In this document: in pieces, positions 5,027-6,332 of the stretch
Numbering within the stretch: position 1 is the first letter of the stretch
Layout of the letters: each line of letters opens with the position of its first letter
Source: UBA3537 sp965658025
GTDB lineage: Bacteria; Bacteroidota; Bacteroidia; Flavobacteriales; Flavobacteriaceae
Reading direction: 5' to 3'
DNA length: 6,332 bases
NCBI GenBank assembly: GCA_965658025.1
Contig: CBFHQL010000039.1
Coordinates: forward strand, 1-6,332
Program-made: the position numbers and the translations under genes
Notes under the pieces: model-generated
Seen by the model: the letters and a program-made list of their open reading frames with translations, nothing else
Databases searched by the model: none
Told to the model about the DNA's origin: nothing

Positions 5027-6332
5027 TCAATAGTTGATATAAACCCAACCCGTTTTAGAACCATAATTCTCCTCGTTTAAGTGTAATACATAAAAGTAGG
5101 TCCCAACAGCTAATTTTTTTGTGCTTGGATTTGGTCCTCGATTGGAGGTACCGTCCCATTTTAAGTCGTTATTGCCTTCAAAAATCAAAGTTCCATAACG
5201 GTTATAAATCAGGAGTTTATGGTTTAAAAACACATCGTATAGCCCCTGAATATTAAACCAATCGTTGAAACCATCACCATTTGGTGAAAACCCTTGAGGG
5301 ATGAATATTGGACAACCATCGCTTGATAATTCTAAAGCAATAACAGCATCATTATTATCTTCATTGATTTCAGAAATAATCCCTGTTCCATTTCCAGTAT
5401 CATCGACAACTGCCCTAATCTCAAATTGTTCAGGGATATTGGGATCTATTTCAATTTCAATTTCATTGGTGGTAGAAGCGCCAATGGGAAGAGTCTCGTT
5501 GGTTGTTGTTTGTGCAATAAGGTTGTTTTCGACATAAAAAGCGATGGGCGTTTCAGCGGGAAGCTCAGCTGCAGCATTTGTATTTGAGACCGTATATTCC
5601 AAAAAAACAGTTCTGGAAAAGCAGGTGGTTTTATCCTGGTCTATTAGTTCAATGGTGGCATCAGGGAGTTGACTGTTCAATACAGTGATGATGGTATTGA
5701 CCATGACTAAATCTTGACCAGAAGTGAGTTCAATGATTGCTGAGGTATCACCAACATTGATTGTATTTTGAATTGGATAAACATCAATATCCATGTTGTA
5801 TAAATTGGATTCTCCGGTAAAACTATTGGTGCCATTAAAGGCATTTGTTGTTGGATTTAAAGGAGGATTGCTGAGTAAAAATCCATTCATTCTTAAAGAT
5901 TCATTAATCGCTAAACTGGAATCACCTTCCCAAGCAATAAAGCCAATTTTTGCACCCTCAACATCTAAAACATTGAGGTTGTCCAATTCAATGGTGATGG
6001 CTTCTGGCACCGTTTCCAGACCGTCATAAATATTGATTTGATTGAGCGGTAAATTGGGGTCTTCATAAATCACAACAATAGACCATCCTGCAAAATTTGT
6101 GCCCGTCGAACAGTAGTTTTCCGAAATATCAATCTGTTCGAGATTGGTTAATGAATAAGTGCCATTTCCATGATTTTGAACCAATTCCGTAACCTCTGTA
6201 AATGCAGCAAAAAACTGCCTATTGGTGTCTAAGGAATAGTCAAATGTTCGCTCAGGAACAATAGGAGTTGTATTTAAATTTATTTCAAAATCTCCTGATC
6301 CTGAACCTGCCCAATATAAATATGCGGCAATG
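5027..6332 (-). CDS. type B T9SS-sorted cell-surface protein (gliding-motility C-terminal domain), N-terminus cut by window edge
   Basis: The frame is open to the window edge, giving 434 visible residues; the codon at 6184-6182 is TTG inside the gene, not its start. From the edge inward, residues about 1-210 form a beta-rich region with AYLYWAGSGSGDF, WSIVVIYEDP and GFIAWEGDSS, a pattern common in large flavobacterial surface proteins (DUF3344-like, by memory only). Residues about 220-335 look like a CARDB-type adhesion beta-sandwich (LPDATIEL ... EINEDNNDA). The last 95 residues are a type B type IX secretion sorting domain: IPQGFSPNGDGFNDWF, then IYNRYGTLIFEG, then W-DG, then VGTYFYVL, and a terminal GWVYINY. 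The protein is therefore predicted to cross the outer membrane by T9SS and be attached to or released at the cell surface. The ligand is unknown. Confidence 0.93.
   Translation of the reverse strand, partial: IAAYLYWAGSGSGDFEINLNTTPIVPERTFDYSLDTNRQFFAAFTEVTELVQNHGNGTYSLTNLEQIDISENYCSTGTNFAGWSIVVIYEDPNLPLNQINIYDGLETVPEAITIELDNLNVLDVEGAKIGFIAWEGDSSLAINESLRMNGFLLSNPPLNPTTNAFNGTNSFTGESNLYNMDIDVYPIQNTINVGDTSAIIELTSGQDLVMVNTIITVLNSQLPDATIELIDQDKTTCFSRTVFLEYTVSNTNAAAELPAETPIAFYVENNLIAQTTTNETLPIGASTTNEIEIEIDPNIPEQFEIRAVVDDTGNGTGIISEINEDNNDAVIALELSSDGCPIFIPQGFSPNGDGFNDWFNIQGLYDVFLNHKLLIYNRYGTLIFEGNNDLKWDGTSNRGPNPSTKKLAVGTYFYVLHLNEENYGSKTGWVYINY

Overview
The window looks like a chromosomal fragment of a marine-type Flavobacteriia/Bacteroidota bacterium. 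Four things support this. There is a type B type IX secretion (gliding-motility) C-terminal sorting domain. The uvrB start is preceded by a Bacteroidota-style promoter (TTTG, 20-nt spacer, TAATTTTG). The genes lack Shine-Dalgarno sequences and have A-rich leaders, and exported proteins have signal peptides ending in ...AQ or ...CQ. The UvrB sequence itself fits.

Left part (1-2877, + strand, AT-rich): a cell-wall-themed accessory cluster. It holds the end of an M23 metallopeptidase cut by the window edge, a small exported protein of unknown function (446-961), and a second, complete secreted M23 peptidase (995-1813), all closely spaced. A weak terminator-like hairpin and a large imperfect palindrome (REP-like element, 1881-1958) follow in a 195-base gap. 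After the gap come a clear paralogue of the first small exported protein (2009-2500) and, overlapping it by 4 bases, a small exported protein with a peptidoglycan-binding-1-like segment and a very basic tail (2497-2877). Alternating M23 hydrolases with small exported partner proteins resemble effector/immunity or enzyme/inhibitor sets, but this is inference.

Right part (2952-6332, - strand, visibly higher GC): core genes. uvrB encodes nucleotide-excision-repair helicase subunit UvrB, complete at 667 aa. Upstream of it is the 3' end of a large cell-surface protein with a CARDB-like segment and a type B T9SS sorting domain, which runs off the right edge. A hairpin and the uvrB promoter fill the 71-base gap between them; the -7 box ends only 4 bases before the uvrB ATG, predicting a leaderless or nearly leaderless mRNA.

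The two halves converge at about 2878-2951, where the composition also changes. This is consistent with an accessory cluster inserted next to a housekeeping gene.
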